This document shows positions 18,101 through 26,887 of a stretch of DNA of 43,555 bases, one piece after another. The notes below the pieces were generated by a model. The model was not told where the DNA came from. It worked only from the letters and a program-made list of their open reading frames with translations, and did not search any database. Made by a program: the position numbers and the translations under genes. Numbering within the stretch: position 1 is the first letter of the stretch; each line of letters opens with the position of its first letter. Source of the stretch: CAZDXJ01 sp050303615 (GTDB lineage: Bacteria > Pseudomonadota > Gammaproteobacteria > Methylococcales > Methylomonadaceae). Where the stretch lies: assembly GCA_050303615.1 (NCBI GenBank), contig JBNLCC010000046.1, forward strand, positions 1-43,555, in the 5' to 3' direction.

Positions 18101-19194
18101 AAACCCCGGCCATTGAAATCCAGCCACAATATGCGTTGCAAATTAAGCTTGTCGGGTTCCGGTTGCGGATCACCGCGGCGAATCACTTTGAATTTCATGG
18201 TTTGCCTGTTTGCTATGCGATACGCCGGCAGATCGCGCCATGTCTCGGGTAGGTTGGTTTGTTGAGGGTCTATCGCAGTCAGGTTTTCTATTTCCACCAC
18301 CCGTAAATAGGGCCGCGATTCGAAAACCCAAATTTCGGCCTGCGGTTGGTTGTTACCGCTGATGGTTAGCGGCAGTTGATCGAGTTCCCGGGTATGGCGG
18401 GCAAGTACGTCGATTTGCCAATGACCCGGACGAACCTGCAACAACAACTTGCCATCCGGTTCGATTCTTGCCGGTAGCGGACTTTGCAAGCGCATTGGAA
18501 TAAATCCGTCGAGCATCGCCCCGCTCAGTGTCACTTCGCGCTGTTCCCCGGAAACTTCCAGCTCCAACCGGGTCAATACCTGCAACGGGACTTCGTCTAT
18601 TATCTTACGGAACACCTGCAGGTCCAGTTTATCCTGCCCGCTCTGCGGTTTACCACCCCCGGATTCTTTGCTCTTCAGCCACAAGCGGCCGTTCTCTATA
18701 TAAGGATACGGAATTGAAGTGCCGTTGAGAGTTAATTGGATTAGACCGGTGTCCTGTGGGATGGTTAAACTTTCCGGGAGGTAGTCCCACAAAAATTCAC
18801 CGGCAATCCGATAACTTCCCGGCGTCAATTTAACGGCCGGCCGGCCATGTCTTTCAATGACCAAAGCCGGCTTGTTATTAACTGACACACTCAGCGGCCA
18901 AAATTTGCCGTCCCCCGGCAGTGTTATCCAACTGGGAGCGTAGATTTGCCAATGAACGGTAAACTCACCCTGTCCCTTGTCAAGGTTTAGAATAAGCTGT
19001 GACGGCCAGCTGCAACGTTTTTGCCGGTGATTGTTATATAGGAAAGGACATAAATAGTCTTCTTCGTCCTGCAATACCCAGTCTATCCAGGGTTTCAGCG
19101 GCTCCGGCACTTGCTCCGGAGTCAAGGGCACGGCTTTTATTTGAAATGAACACAGCAGAACGATCAATATCGATAACCATCGGCACCACTTCAT
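15106..19194 (-). CDS. Very large envelope protein of unknown function (1362 residues)
   Basis: The start is well supported by GGAGGGAG directly before the ATG, and the product opens with a signal peptide ending QIKA. The protein alternates long soluble, beta-rich periplasmic stretches with membrane segments: about residues 475-560 (three or four helices), about 690-740 (two helices), and a C-terminal cluster at about 1178-1332 (five or six helices). The soluble parts contain repeated 'value times word' strand patterns but no recognised catalytic motif; an ISHINGLE-type or protease domain is not apparent. It is monocistronic and convergent with the haem protein. It could be an exopolysaccharide or surface-assembly protein, but this is only a guess. 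Confidence 0.8.
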   Translation of the reverse strand: MKWCRWLSILIVLLCSFQIKAVPLTPEQVPEPLKPWIDWVLQDEEDYLCPFLYNNHRQKRCSWPSQLILNLDKGQGEFTVHWQIYAPSWITLPGDGKFWPLSVSVNNKPALVIERHGRPAVKLTPGSYRIAGEFLWDYLPESLTIPQDTGLIQLTLNGTSIPYPYIENGRLWLKSKESGGGKPQSGQDKLDLQVFRKIIDEVPLQVLTRLELEVSGEQREVTLSGAMLDGFIPMRLQSPLPARIEPDGKLLLQVRPGHWQIDVLARHTRELDQLPLTISGNNQPQAEIWVFESRPYLRVVEIENLTAIDPQQTNLPETWRDLPAYRIANRQTMKFKVIRRGDPQPEPDKLNLQRILWLDFNGRGFTVNDQINGRMTRGWRLDVLPEMQLGLVSLDGSNQLITRVPQTDRHGVEVRKGAINLSADSRINGPFRSISATGWQQVFQSVKTELNLPPGWRLLAATGVDNVPQSWISRWTLLDLFLVLIASLAISRLWNIYWGVFALLTLTVVWHEPGAPRFVWLNILAAVALLKVLPAGRFFTVVKIYRNLSWLALAVIVIPFMIDQVRIGIYPQLEKFRQPISPEHYQRPTTISDTVQSMAQAPMEMERQISRKLRSKAEIRGVIPPTGAGSDELAGDKSVNFDRIDPNANVQTGPGLPQWQWNKIMLSWNGPVDERQQMSFWLLSPSATMLLNFIRVLLISVLCLLVFGLLENKIHFKFPSLFIWLLVLPVLMIPPQNGYADFPDKQILEQLKERLLESPDCLPSCAQISTMKLVIDEQTLAVSLSIAARQAVAVPLPAQDKQWFPNQVTVDGTVASALYRDQDGRLWVNIDAGNHQAELTGMVPQLAKFTLPLPLKPHRVVIDNQGWAVEGLHEHGVADGQLQFSRIKGRDIRNNEQEILQPTILPPFVSVERTLQLGLDWRISNRIIRLSPPGAAVVLEVPLLPGEAVISPDIRVKNGKVQVSMHANQQQMHWQSILEKTGQINFVAELTNQWVEVWRADISPIWHIQTTGIAVVHHQDRYGRWLPEWRPWPGEKVSIAVTRPEAVPGQTLTIDNSQLRVKAGKRNKEVTLELVIRSSQGAQQTVQLPENAVLQSVTINGTTQPIRQKGRQVTLPVNPGRQEIKLNWRHAEGIGSLMRTPQINLGAASVNSNLHIGLGDDRWVLFTTGPAFGPAVLFWGMLAVLVILSFGLGKIRLTPLKHWQWLLLLIGLSQIPVASGMVVVAWLVLLGLRAEKPIKPAGYFNAGQVGLGLLTLAAMALLFFAVEQGLLGSPDMQIIGNQSTALNLNWYQDRSDAELPTATVISVPLKIYRLLMLAWSLWLAVSLLNWLKWGWDCFSRGGLWKKTGSKKKNPLLTEQKEK

Positions 19195-19385
19195 ACTCCC
19201 TCCTGTATCGGAACAGCTTTGTTTTATAGATCAATGCAATCATAGTACTTGATATCGGGAAAGACAAACTATGCATTAACGGAGTTTTAATTTATTAACC
19301 GGATAGACCAATTCCTAGCCGGTAGGTGACCCGGATAAAGAGGAGTGGAATCCGGGCTACGTGTCATGCAAATATAGGATATGGT

Positions 19386-19751
19386 TTACAATTCAAGCTC
19401 AAGCTGCTCCGGATGCGCTTTGACATTACCTCTTTGGATTCGCGAGTGATCTTCAAGTTGTCTCCGGGCCGAATTGAACGCATCGCGTATTGCAACGTAA
19501 ATGTCTTCATGAGCCTGTTTGTCATGATGTTCATGACTTACCACAATCTCTTTTTGCGGGACCTTAATGTTGATCCGCACATGATAAAGGTTCCCTTGAT
19601 GATGATGGTGGTGCTCCGCTTCCACTGCAACGCGACAGCTCATGATATGCGGGTAAAATTTATCCAGTTTCTCAGCCTTTTCCCTGATATTCGTTTCTAC
19701 AGCATCGGAATGAGGGAAGCCCCGAAAGGCGATTTGTATTGGGTTCTGCAT
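19386..19751 (-). CDS. HPF/RaiA-like ribosome-associated protein, His-rich
   Basis: This 121-residue protein has the S30AE (ribosome hibernation) fold pattern: an opening IQIAFRGFPHSDAVETNIREKA, a central strand with VRINIKVPQKEIVV and the terminal helix DIYVAIRDAFNSARRQLE. Such proteins bind the 30S decoding region in stationary phase. A run of five histidines (in VEAEHHHHHQGN) and further histidines in SHEHHDKQAHED are unusual, and could bind metal or be neutral drift. GGAGAAA lies before the ATG. It stands alone and is not next to rpoN, the common neighbour of hpf. Confidence 0.8.
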   Translation of the reverse strand: MQNPIQIAFRGFPHSDAVETNIREKAEKLDKFYPHIMSCRVAVEAEHHHHHQGNLYHVRINIKVPQKEIVVSHEHHDKQAHEDIYVAIRDAFNSARRQLEDHSRIQRGNVKAHPEQLELEL

Positions 19752-19980
19752 ATGCGTTTCTCCAAAATGATAGTTGCTTTTTTGGTTTACCTATTTGCTG
19801 ACGTAGTGAATGCCACTCCCCTATAAAATGTTAAACGGGTTAATCAAACTAAACCCGGCAAGTTACTTTATCTATTGAGTCGCTGACACCGGTGCAACCT
19901 AACATTAAAATGCTGCTTAGGCGCGGGCAACTCGTAAGTTACATTTTTTTCATTGATGCTCAATGAGATTGTTTTCGGTT

Positions 19981-20292
19981 TCAAAAGCGCGTAGCCAACC
20001 GTTGCCGCAATTCGTCCATTTCCTCCAGTAATTCCAAAACCAACGCGGTTCCGGGAAGGTTGATTCTCAAATCACGTTGCAGTCGTTGCGCCGTTTGCAG
20101 TCGTTTCAATGCCAGTGCATCGAAGCGCCACTCAAGTTCGGTTTTACCTTTTGGGTCAAGAATGCCCTCTTCGACCATTTCAATGATGTATTCGGCGCTG
20201 GTCTTACCATAGCGGCACAATTCAATTAATGTAAAACTGGTATTTTCATCCAGGATAGTGCCGGAGGTTACAATTATTTCTTTGTCTGTCAT
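19981..20292 (-). CDS. cbpM: Chaperone modulator CbpM
   Basis: This 103-residue protein has the MerR-like helix-turn-helix pattern of CbpM (TLIELCRYGKTSAEYIIEMVEEGILDP), followed by a coiled C-terminal segment (about residues 55-100). CbpM binds the J domain of CbpA and inhibits both its DNA-binding and co-chaperone activity. It follows cbpA by four bases on the minus strand, the conserved arrangement, which supports the call. Confidence 0.88.
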   Translation of the reverse strand: MTDKEIIVTSGTILDENTSFTLIELCRYGKTSAEYIIEMVEEGILDPKGKTELEWRFDALALKRLQTAQRLQRDLRINLPGTALVLELLEEMDELRQRLATRF

Positions 20293-20296
20293 GAAA

Positions 20297-21253
20297 TCAC
20301 ACTCCCAATTTCTCCCGCGGGTTCATCGGCATCGTCCGTGCCATCTTTTGGTACAATTGTTTGGCTTCGCTGCTGTCTGCCGGAGGGGTCACAATCCTCA
20401 GCACAACAAACTGATCACCGGGGGTGGGACCCGGCAAACCGCGTTTTTTCAAGCGCAGCTTTTGTCCTGCCTGGGAATTAGAAGGTATTTTTAGTTCGAC
20501 TTTTCCCCCCAGCGTCGGCACCAATAAGTTGGTACCAAGTGCCGCTTCCCACGGTGTAATCGGTAATTCAAGATAGATATCACGCCCCTGTGCGGATAAA
20601 AAAGGATGTTTATTAAACTCGATTTCAAGATATAAATCGCCGCTCTTGCCCTGTCCTAAACTGGGGCTTCCCTGGCCGGCCAGACGAATCCTTTGTCCGG
20701 CAATGATCCCCTTGGGGATTTTGACTTTTAACGTGCGCAATTTAGTATAAACATGGCCGCTGGCATCCGTTTCCGGTATTTTCAACGAAAGTGATCGTGT
20801 GCCTCCGTGATAAGCATCTTCCAGATTAATCAGGATTTTGGCATGACGATCATTGCCCTGAACATGAAAAAAACTGTCGAAACCGGTTGCTCCGGGCGCT
20901 CCGTAGGTCCGCCTGCGTCCGAACAAACTTTCGAAAAATTCGCTGAAATCAGCGGCGTTGCCATCGGTGAAGCCGCCGCCGCTAAACTCAAATCCGGTAT
21001 TCCAATTCGGCGGGGGAGTAAATTTCTGGCCGTGTTGCCAGTTGCTGCCGATTTGATCATAGGCAGCTCTTTTTTCCGGGTCTTTCAGGACTTCATAAGC
21101 CTCCCCGACTTCTTTGAATTTTTCTTCGGCGTTTTGTTCCTTACTGACATCCGGGTGATACTTTCTGGCCAGTTTCCGATAGGCACGTTTAATCTCCTCT
21201 TGAGTAGCCTTTTTATCGACACCCATTATTTTATAATAATCTTTATATTCCAT
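20297..21253 (-). CDS. cbpA: Curved DNA-binding protein / DnaJ-like co-chaperone CbpA
   Basis: This 318-residue type-II J protein has an N-terminal J domain with the HPD tripeptide in RKYHPDVSKE, a Gly/Phe-rich linker around residues 75-125, then the two beta-sandwich substrate-binding domains (ILINLEDAYHGGTRSLSL and KIPKGIIAGQRIRLAGQG). No zinc-finger CXXCXGXG repeats are present, which distinguishes it from DnaJ. It works with DnaK and can bind curved DNA. It is co-transcribed with cbpM. Confidence 0.93.
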   Translation of the reverse strand: MEYKDYYKIMGVDKKATQEEIKRAYRKLARKYHPDVSKEQNAEEKFKEVGEAYEVLKDPEKRAAYDQIGSNWQHGQKFTPPPNWNTGFEFSGGGFTDGNAADFSEFFESLFGRRRTYGAPGATGFDSFFHVQGNDRHAKILINLEDAYHGGTRSLSLKIPETDASGHVYTKLRTLKVKIPKGIIAGQRIRLAGQGSPSLGQGKSGDLYLEIEFNKHPFLSAQGRDIYLELPITPWEAALGTNLLVPTLGGKVELKIPSNSQAGQKLRLKKRGLPGPTPGDQFVVLRIVTPPADSSEAKQLYQKMARTMPMNPREKLGV

Positions 21254-21375
21254 TTTTTCAGAGCCGGAAATCAGGTCGTTTCACAGTTAATCATACTCGC
21301 TCGAACCGGATTTGTTTACCATTTTGTGACAAATGCGACAGGAAATCCAAAAAGTTCACCGGCGGCGGCATTGCT

Positions 21376-22755
21376 TCAAGGACAAGCCCCTGCATCGGAC
21401 AAAGCCTGTTCCAGACGCCGGTATATGCCGCCAAAGCTGCCATTGCTCATTAATACAAAATGTCCTCCGTAACGGGCTTCGCGCTTTAGTATGGCAATAA
21501 TGTCTTCCAACGAATGGGCGATGGCAATGTTTTGTGCTTCGTTTTCCAAGGCGCTTAAATTCCAATCCAAACCGGGTGCTTGATAAATTAACGCCTGATC
21601 GGCATCTTCCAAAGACAAAGCCAACGTTTTAGTGTGCACCCCCATGCGCATGGTATTCGATCTGGGTTCAACGACCGCTATAATCCGTTCGGCCCCCACC
21701 TGTTTGCGTAATCCGTGCAAAGTGCTTTTTATCGCTGTCGGATGATGGGCAAAGTCATCATATAGCGTTACATTTTCCATCCTGGCAAAGACTTCCATAC
21801 GTCTTTTCACATTCTTGAACCGGCTCAGTGCCGCAATTGCATCAGCCGGCAAAATGCCGATATGCCGGGCGGCGGCAATGGCGGCCAGGCCGTTATACAC
21901 ATTGTGCATGCCGGTCAACTGCCATTCAATGCCGCCCTGCAGCTGTTGTTGCCGGTAGACCTCGAAACGGCTGCCGTCTTCATTGATCAGCTTGGCATTC
22001 CATGTCGCCGGGCCGTTGCCGTTATCGATCGCGGTCGTTTCTTCAGGTGTCCAACATCCCATGGCCAACACATCCCGTATATTGTTTTCACTCTGCGGCG
22101 ATATGATCAAACCTTGGCCGGGAATCGTTCTGACCAAATGATGGAACTGGCGTTTGATCGCATCCAGATCGGGAAAAATATCGGCATGATCATATTCCAG
22201 ATTGTTCAGTATTGCGGTTCTCGGTCGGTAATGAACAAATTTGGAACGTTTGTCAAAAAATGCCGTATCGTATTCATCCGCTTCAATCACAAAAAAAGAT
22301 GATTCGCCCAGGCGGGCAGAGATACCGAAATTCAACGGAATACCGCCGATTAAAAAGCCCGGGTTAAAACCCAGATGCTCAAGAATCCAGCTTAGCATAC
22401 TGCTGGTGGTGGTCTTCCCGTGGGTACCGGCGACAGCCAGCACCCATTTGTCTTTCAATACATAATCCGCCAGCCATTGCGGACCGGAAATATAGTGCAA
22501 GCCTTTATCCAATACCGCCTCCACTTCCGGATTGCCGCGCGAGATCGCGTTGCCGACCACCACCAGATCCGGTTCGACTTGCAAATTCTCCGCGGAATAG
22601 CCTTCCATAAGTCGGATTCCCTGCTGTTCAAGCTGAGTACTCATCGGCGGATAGACATTTTGATCGGAACCGCTGACCTGATACCCCATTTGCCTTGCGA
22701 TCAAAGCCAGTCCGCCCATAAATGTACCGCAAATGCCTAAAATATGAATGTGCAC
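21376..22755 (-). CDS. mpl: UDP-N-acetylmuramate:L-Ala-gamma-D-Glu-meso-DAP ligase
   Basis: This 459-residue Mur-ligase-family enzyme recycles murein tripeptide by joining it to UDP-MurNAc. It starts with the UDP-binding ICGTFMGGLALIARQMGYQVSGSD, has ATP-binding GTHGKTTTSSML near residues 110-121, and the third-domain motif DDFAHHPTAIKSTLHGLR. These specify Mpl, not MurC. The start is a GTG (22753-22755). No partner gene is present in the immediate neighbourhood, as is common for mpl. Confidence 0.93.
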   Translation of the reverse strand: MHIHILGICGTFMGGLALIARQMGYQVSGSDQNVYPPMSTQLEQQGIRLMEGYSAENLQVEPDLVVVGNAISRGNPEVEAVLDKGLHYISGPQWLADYVLKDKWVLAVAGTHGKTTTSSMLSWILEHLGFNPGFLIGGIPLNFGISARLGESSFFVIEADEYDTAFFDKRSKFVHYRPRTAILNNLEYDHADIFPDLDAIKRQFHHLVRTIPGQGLIISPQSENNIRDVLAMGCWTPEETTAIDNGNGPATWNAKLINEDGSRFEVYRQQQLQGGIEWQLTGMHNVYNGLAAIAAARHIGILPADAIAALSRFKNVKRRMEVFARMENVTLYDDFAHHPTAIKSTLHGLRKQVGAERIIAVVEPRSNTMRMGVHTKTLALSLEDADQALIYQAPGLDWNLSALENEAQNIAIAHSLEDIIAILKREARYGGHFVLMSNGSFGGIYRRLEQALSDAGACP

Positions 22756-22862
22756 TCTCTACCCTTTATTTCAGATGATTAATGTGTATTGCCAATCGCT
22801 GCTTGCCTTTAACCGGCATTTAAGTTGAAATATTGACATTTTGTAACCATTTGATCAATTCA

Positions 22863-23240
22863 ATGAGTGAAAAAAATAGATTTCAGGTTAAGGTAACCCC
22901 TTACTATATTGAGTCGCAATCATCGCCGGATGAAAACCGTTATGTTTTCGCTTACACGATCACGATCACCAATGTCGGAACTTCCGCCGCCAAATTACTG
23001 AGCCGGCACTGGCTGATCACCGACTCCAACGGAAAAATCCAGGAAGTTCGCGGCAACGGCGTCGTGGGTGAACAGCCGCATTTAAAACCGGGTGAGAGTT
23101 TCCAATATACCAGCGGCGCCTTGATAGAAACACCGGTCGGCATCATGCAAGGCAAATACCATTTGATCTCCGACAGCGGTGAAAACTTTAATGCCAGAAT
23201 TCCCAAGTTTACCCTGTCCATTCCCCGCACTTTGCATTGA
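22863..23240 (+). CDS. apaG: ApaG (Co2+/Mg2+ efflux-associated) protein
   Basis: Starting at the ATG at 22863 gives 125 residues, the standard ApaG length; an upstream in-frame start would add a non-conserved leader. The fibronectin-III-like fold motifs are present: YVFAYTITITNVGTSAAKLL, HWLITDSNGKIQEVRGNGV, GEQPHLKPGESFQYTSG and MQGKYHL. It sits 47 bases before apaH, as in other gammaproteobacteria, but the pdxA-ksgA genes that usually precede it are missing here. Molecular function is still unclear in the family. Confidence 0.93.
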   Translation: MSEKNRFQVKVTPYYIESQSSPDENRYVFAYTITITNVGTSAAKLLSRHWLITDSNGKIQEVRGNGVVGEQPHLKPGESFQYTSGALIETPVGIMQGKYHLISDSGENFNARIPKFTLSIPRTLH

Positions 23241-23287
23241 CCCGCTTACCGGCGTAATTTCTTTTTTCTATTCACAGCACAGTCATC

Positions 23288-24112
23288 ATGGCCATTTATG
23301 CAATCGGTGATATCCAGGGTTGTTACGATAATTTAATGGATCTACTGGATAAAATCGAGTTTAACCCGCGCCGCGACCAGCTGTGGTTTACCGGCGATCT
23401 GGTCAATCGCGGCCCGCAATCGCTGGAAACCCTGCGCTTCGTTAAAGCGTTGGGAGACTCGGCGGTCACCGTACTCGGTAATCACGATCTGCATTTATTA
23501 GCCATTGCCTGCGGACAGCGAAAACCCCACAGAAAAGACTCATTGAATCAGATACTTGACGCAGCCGACCGGGACGAACTGCTTTACTGGTTACGACACC
23601 GGCCGTTGTTTCATTATAACGACGATTTCTGCCTGGTGCATGCCGGTCTTCCGCCGCAATGGAGTTTTGAAACCACCAAACGCATGGCCCTCAAAGCCGA
23701 ACGGGTTTTACAAAGTGACAATTACTTGGATTTCATTAAACACATGTATGGCAACCAGCCGGATCTTTGGTCGGACCGATTGTCCGGAATGGCATTGCTG
23801 CGTTTTATCATAAATTGTTTCACCCGGATGCGTTACTGCGATACCACCGGCAGGCTGGATTTCGACTATAACGGTCCTTTGGGAAGCCAGGCCGGGCATT
23901 TACTGCCTTGGTTTGCCGTACCCAATCGCCGTACGGCATCGCTGAAAATTATTTTCGGTCATTGGTCTACCCTTGGATTTTATGCCGGCAATAACTGTTA
24001 TGCTATCGATACCGGTTGCCTTTGGGGCGGACAACTTACCGCATTTAAATTGGATAATTCCTTAACGCGCATCAGCGTAAACTGTCCTTGTCATAAAGCG
24101 CCCAATCGCTGA
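23288..24112 (+). CDS. apaH: Symmetrical bis(5'-nucleosyl)-tetraphosphatase
   Basis: This 274-residue calcineurin-like phosphoesterase hydrolyses Ap4A to two ADP. Metal-binding motifs are all visible: GDIQGCYDNL, GDLVNRGPQSLETL, GNHDLHLLAI and FGHWSTLGF, plus VHAGLPPQW. Length matches E. coli ApaH. It forms an operon with apaG and is convergent with folA, 68 bases away. Confidence 0.95.
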   Translation: MAIYAIGDIQGCYDNLMDLLDKIEFNPRRDQLWFTGDLVNRGPQSLETLRFVKALGDSAVTVLGNHDLHLLAIACGQRKPHRKDSLNQILDAADRDELLYWLRHRPLFHYNDDFCLVHAGLPPQWSFETTKRMALKAERVLQSDNYLDFIKHMYGNQPDLWSDRLSGMALLRFIINCFTRMRYCDTTGRLDFDYNGPLGSQAGHLLPWFAVPNRRTASLKIIFGHWSTLGFYAGNNCYAIDTGCLWGGQLTAFKLDNSLTRISVNCPCHKAPNR

Positions 24113-24180
24113 CAAACGCAATAGTGCCGGCCATTAGCCGCGTGAGTCGAAAAAAGGTTTGATTACCGGAGGCGAATGCT

Positions 24181-24684
24181 TTATTTCCTGTCCGGATTTT
24201 TATGTTCCAAGATAAGAAAACTGTAATCAAAATGGACGCTGCGGTCGTCGGTCACATCCTGCCGCTCAACTTCATGCCATTCGGACCGGTCGAATTCGGG
24301 AAAGTAAGTATCGCCCTCAAAATCGTCATGAATCTGCGTCAGGTACAGGCGACTCGCCTTCGGCAGCATCGCTTCATAGAAGCTTGAACCGCCGATGATC
24401 ATCACTTCATCATGCTCTGCCGAACAGGCAGCTATCGCTGAATCAATCGAGTTATAGACAAAACAGTTTTCCCAACGATAACCGGGATTGCGGGAAATAA
24501 CGACATTGGTCCTGCCGGGCAACGGCCCGCCGATTGATTCGAAGGTCTTACGACCCATTAAAATCGGCTTGCCCATCGTGATTTTTTTAAAATTCCGCAA
24601 ATCTGCCGACAAATGCCAGGGCATTTTGTTATCGATACCGATCACCCGGTTAGCGGCCATCGCTACGCTCAATGAAATTTTCAT
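24181..24684 (-). CDS. folA: Dihydrofolate reductase
   Basis: This 167-residue enzyme reduces dihydrofolate with NADPH. It has the opening ISLSVAMAANRVIGIDNKMPWHL, the catalytic acidic residue in HLSADLRNFK, GRKTFESIG and IIGGSSFYEAML. It follows thyA by three bases on the minus strand and so is co-expressed with the enzyme that produces its substrate. It is the last gene of the lgt-thyA-folA operon. Confidence 0.96.
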   Translation of the reverse strand: MKISLSVAMAANRVIGIDNKMPWHLSADLRNFKKITMGKPILMGRKTFESIGGPLPGRTNVVISRNPGYRWENCFVYNSIDSAIAACSAEHDEVMIIGGSSFYEAMLPKASRLYLTQIHDDFEGDTYFPEFDRSEWHEVERQDVTDDRSVHFDYSFLILEHKNPDRK

Positions 24685-24687
24685 AAC

Positions 24688-25482
24688 TTATACTGCCACG
24701 CTCGCTTTGATATGCGGATGAAATTGATAGCTGGTAATTTCAAAATCATCAAATCGGTACTCGAATAAACTTTCCGGTTTTCGGTTGATGGTTAATTGCG
24801 GCAATTGATAAGGTTTCCGACTCAATTGCAGTCGGGTTTGTTCCAGATGATTCCGGTAAAGATGCACGTCTCCGCCGACCCAAATCAATTCACCCACCCC
24901 CAAATCACATTGCTGGGCAAGCATATGCGTCAACAAGGCATAACTAGCGACATTGAACGGCAGCCCCAAAAAACTATCCACGGAACGCATATTGAACAGG
25001 CAACTCAATTTTTGCTCGGCAACGTAGAACTGAAAAACATAATGACAAGGCGGCAGTGCCATTTGCTCAATGCGCGCTACATTCCAGGCACTGACCAGAT
25101 GCCGGCGCGAGTCGGGATTGCGCTTGATCTGTTCGACCACATTGGCTAATTGGTCGATGCAATCACCGTTCTCCGACTGCCAGGCGCGCCATTGTTTACC
25201 GTAAACATCGCCCAATTCACCGTTTTGATCGGCCCATTCGTCCCAAATACTGACGCCGTTTTCCTGCAGATAACGGATATTGGTGCTGCCGGACAAAAAC
25301 CAGAGCAATTCATGAATAATCGACCGGATATGCAGTTTCTTAGTGGTGACCAAAGGAAAACCGTCGTTTAAATTAAAACGCATCTGCCTGCCGAACACAC
25401 TGAGCGTGCCGGTACCGGTCCGATCCGTTTTTTCCGTGCCGTTATCCAGGATATCTTGTAGCAAATCGAGATACTGCTTCAT
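24688..25482 (-). CDS. thyA: Thymidylate synthase
   Basis: This 264-residue ThyA methylates dUMP using methylene-tetrahydrofolate. The active-site Cys lies in LPPCHYVFQFYV, with RTGTGTLSVFGRQMRF at the N-terminus, arginines in RRHLVSAWNVA, and HLYRNHLEQ. The length is that of the short E. coli type. Its start overlaps the lgt stop by four bases (25479-25482), so translation is coupled to lgt and followed closely by folA. Confidence 0.97.
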   Translation of the reverse strand: MKQYLDLLQDILDNGTEKTDRTGTGTLSVFGRQMRFNLNDGFPLVTTKKLHIRSIIHELLWFLSGSTNIRYLQENGVSIWDEWADQNGELGDVYGKQWRAWQSENGDCIDQLANVVEQIKRNPDSRRHLVSAWNVARIEQMALPPCHYVFQFYVAEQKLSCLFNMRSVDSFLGLPFNVASYALLTHMLAQQCDLGVGELIWVGGDVHLYRNHLEQTRLQLSRKPYQLPQLTINRKPESLFEYRFDDFEITSYQFHPHIKASVAV

Positions 25483-26264
25483 GCCGCTTTAATTCTGTAC
25501 GCAAAATAGATAAGCGCTGCGCCAGCCAGGATCATCGGCATAGACAGAATTTGGCCCATAGTGACCCAGTTCAATGCCAGATAGCCCAAGTGCGCGTCGG
25601 GCATTCTGACAAATTCGACCGAGAAGCGGAATATACCGTAAAACATTAAACCCATGCCGGTTACCGACATGGTCGGCCTTTGCTTGGCGGAAAACAGCCA
25701 TAGAATGACAAATAAAACAACTCCCTCCAAAAACGCTTCGTAAAGTTGCGACGGATGCCGGGGTATCGGCCCAGCGCCCGGAAAGACCATTGCCCACGGC
25801 ACATCGGTAGTTCTGCCCCACAATTCGCCATTGATAAAATTCCCTATCCGCCCGGCAAACAAACCGATCGGCGCCATGGGGACAAGAAAATCGGTCAACG
25901 CAAGCATGGTGGTTTGACATTTTTTTGCATAAAACCACATGGCGATAAATACGCCGAGCATGCCGCCATGAAACGACATACCGCCTTGCCAGACTTTAAA
26001 CAACACCAGTGGATCATCGACAAATTGCCCGAAATTATAGAACAGAATATACCCGATCCGACCGCCTAAAATCGCCCCCAACGCCCCGTAAAAGACCAAA
26101 TCGTCCACCGCCTCGGGTGCGATGGGGGAATAGGGTTTTCGCGCCCGTATCCGCCCGAGCAGCCACACGCCGGCAAAACCGACCAAGTACATCATCCCAT
26201 ACCAATGTATTTTTACAGGGCCGAGGCTAACTAGTACCGGGTCTATATCGGGATATTTAATCAT
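25479..26264 (-). CDS. lgt: Prolipoprotein diacylglyceryl transferase
   Basis: This 261-residue inner-membrane enzyme transfers diacylglyceryl from phosphatidylglycerol to the lipobox cysteine of prolipoproteins. The Lgt signature GRIGNFINGELWGR is present near residues 140-153, with the earlier YGMMYLVGF and GGMSFHGGMLGV motifs and several hydrophobic segments. It heads the lgt-thyA-folA operon. The lipoproteins predicted in this window (1287, 5064 and 10500) would be its substrates. Confidence 0.96.
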   Translation of the reverse strand: MIKYPDIDPVLVSLGPVKIHWYGMMYLVGFAGVWLLGRIRARKPYSPIAPEAVDDLVFYGALGAILGGRIGYILFYNFGQFVDDPLVLFKVWQGGMSFHGGMLGVFIAMWFYAKKCQTTMLALTDFLVPMAPIGLFAGRIGNFINGELWGRTTDVPWAMVFPGAGPIPRHPSQLYEAFLEGVVLFVILWLFSAKQRPTMSVTGMGLMFYGIFRFSVEFVRMPDAHLGYLALNWVTMGQILSMPMILAGAALIYFAYRIKAA

Positions 26265-26386
26265 CGTTTTTAGGCTGTAGTAGTCGATTTCAAATTAATA
26301 ATTGAATTTAAAAGTGTTTTTTCAATTTATCGAAATCCGCAAAAAGATAAGGATTTGGCAATATTTTACCCTAATTACTTCATACA

Positions 26387-26887
26387 GTGCTGGTGACATT
26401 TGACCTATCGATCGAAACCTACCTCCATCCTGTCTCTGAGCCCAGTCAAAATGATTTCTCCCTCCTCTGCGGGAAAGCCGGAATCAATATCCACACCCCG
26501 ATTCCAATAAACGGCAATGCTCCTCTACCTTCCGAGATGCCTATCGCTCGTTTTCTTACCCGGGTTATGAAGGACCGAAACGACTCCCTTGTGGTTCACG
26601 GAGCGAAGGCCCAGGCGAGCCAAACCCTGCATCCCGAGATCATCCTCATGGCGTCCCGGCTGGAAGGCGAATACTTCGCGATCAATGCAAAACTCATCAA
26701 TGAATTCAATTTCCGAATGGTCCCGGTTGGCGGAACCCTGCTTTTTGGATCGGATGCGGCCAGAGATATCCCTATCCGCCTGATGTCGTTTAATCTGAGT
26801 GGCCAGACCACTCAAGCGGGATTAAGGGGTATTATTTTAGACAATCTCTCCCACCCCCTCTTTTTCATAAAGGGAAGGAGGATCTAG
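26387..26887 (+). CDS. Hypothetical protein, convergent with the HPPD-like gene
   Basis: This is an open frame of 166 residues from a GTG, without a clear ribosome site. Codon use looks protein-like in the second half, and the predicted protein is soluble with a conserved-looking segment (LMASRLEGEYFAINAKL). I recognise no domain. It runs into the convergent gene, sharing four bases at the stops (26884-26887). It could instead be a spurious frame or a decayed gene; the other frames here are also fairly open, which weakens the case. Confidence 0.4.
   Translation: MLVTFDLSIETYLHPVSEPSQNDFSLLCGKAGINIHTPIPINGNAPLPSEMPIARFLTRVMKDRNDSLVVHGAKAQASQTLHPEIILMASRLEGEYFAINAKLINEFNFRMVPVGGTLLFGSDAARDIPIRLMSFNLSGQTTQAGLRGIILDNLSHPLFFIKGRRI

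Noticed and set aside
19330..19356. CCCGGAT...ATCCGGG hairpin near hpf
   Set aside because: The loop is 13 bases and there is no T-run, so a terminator cannot be supported.
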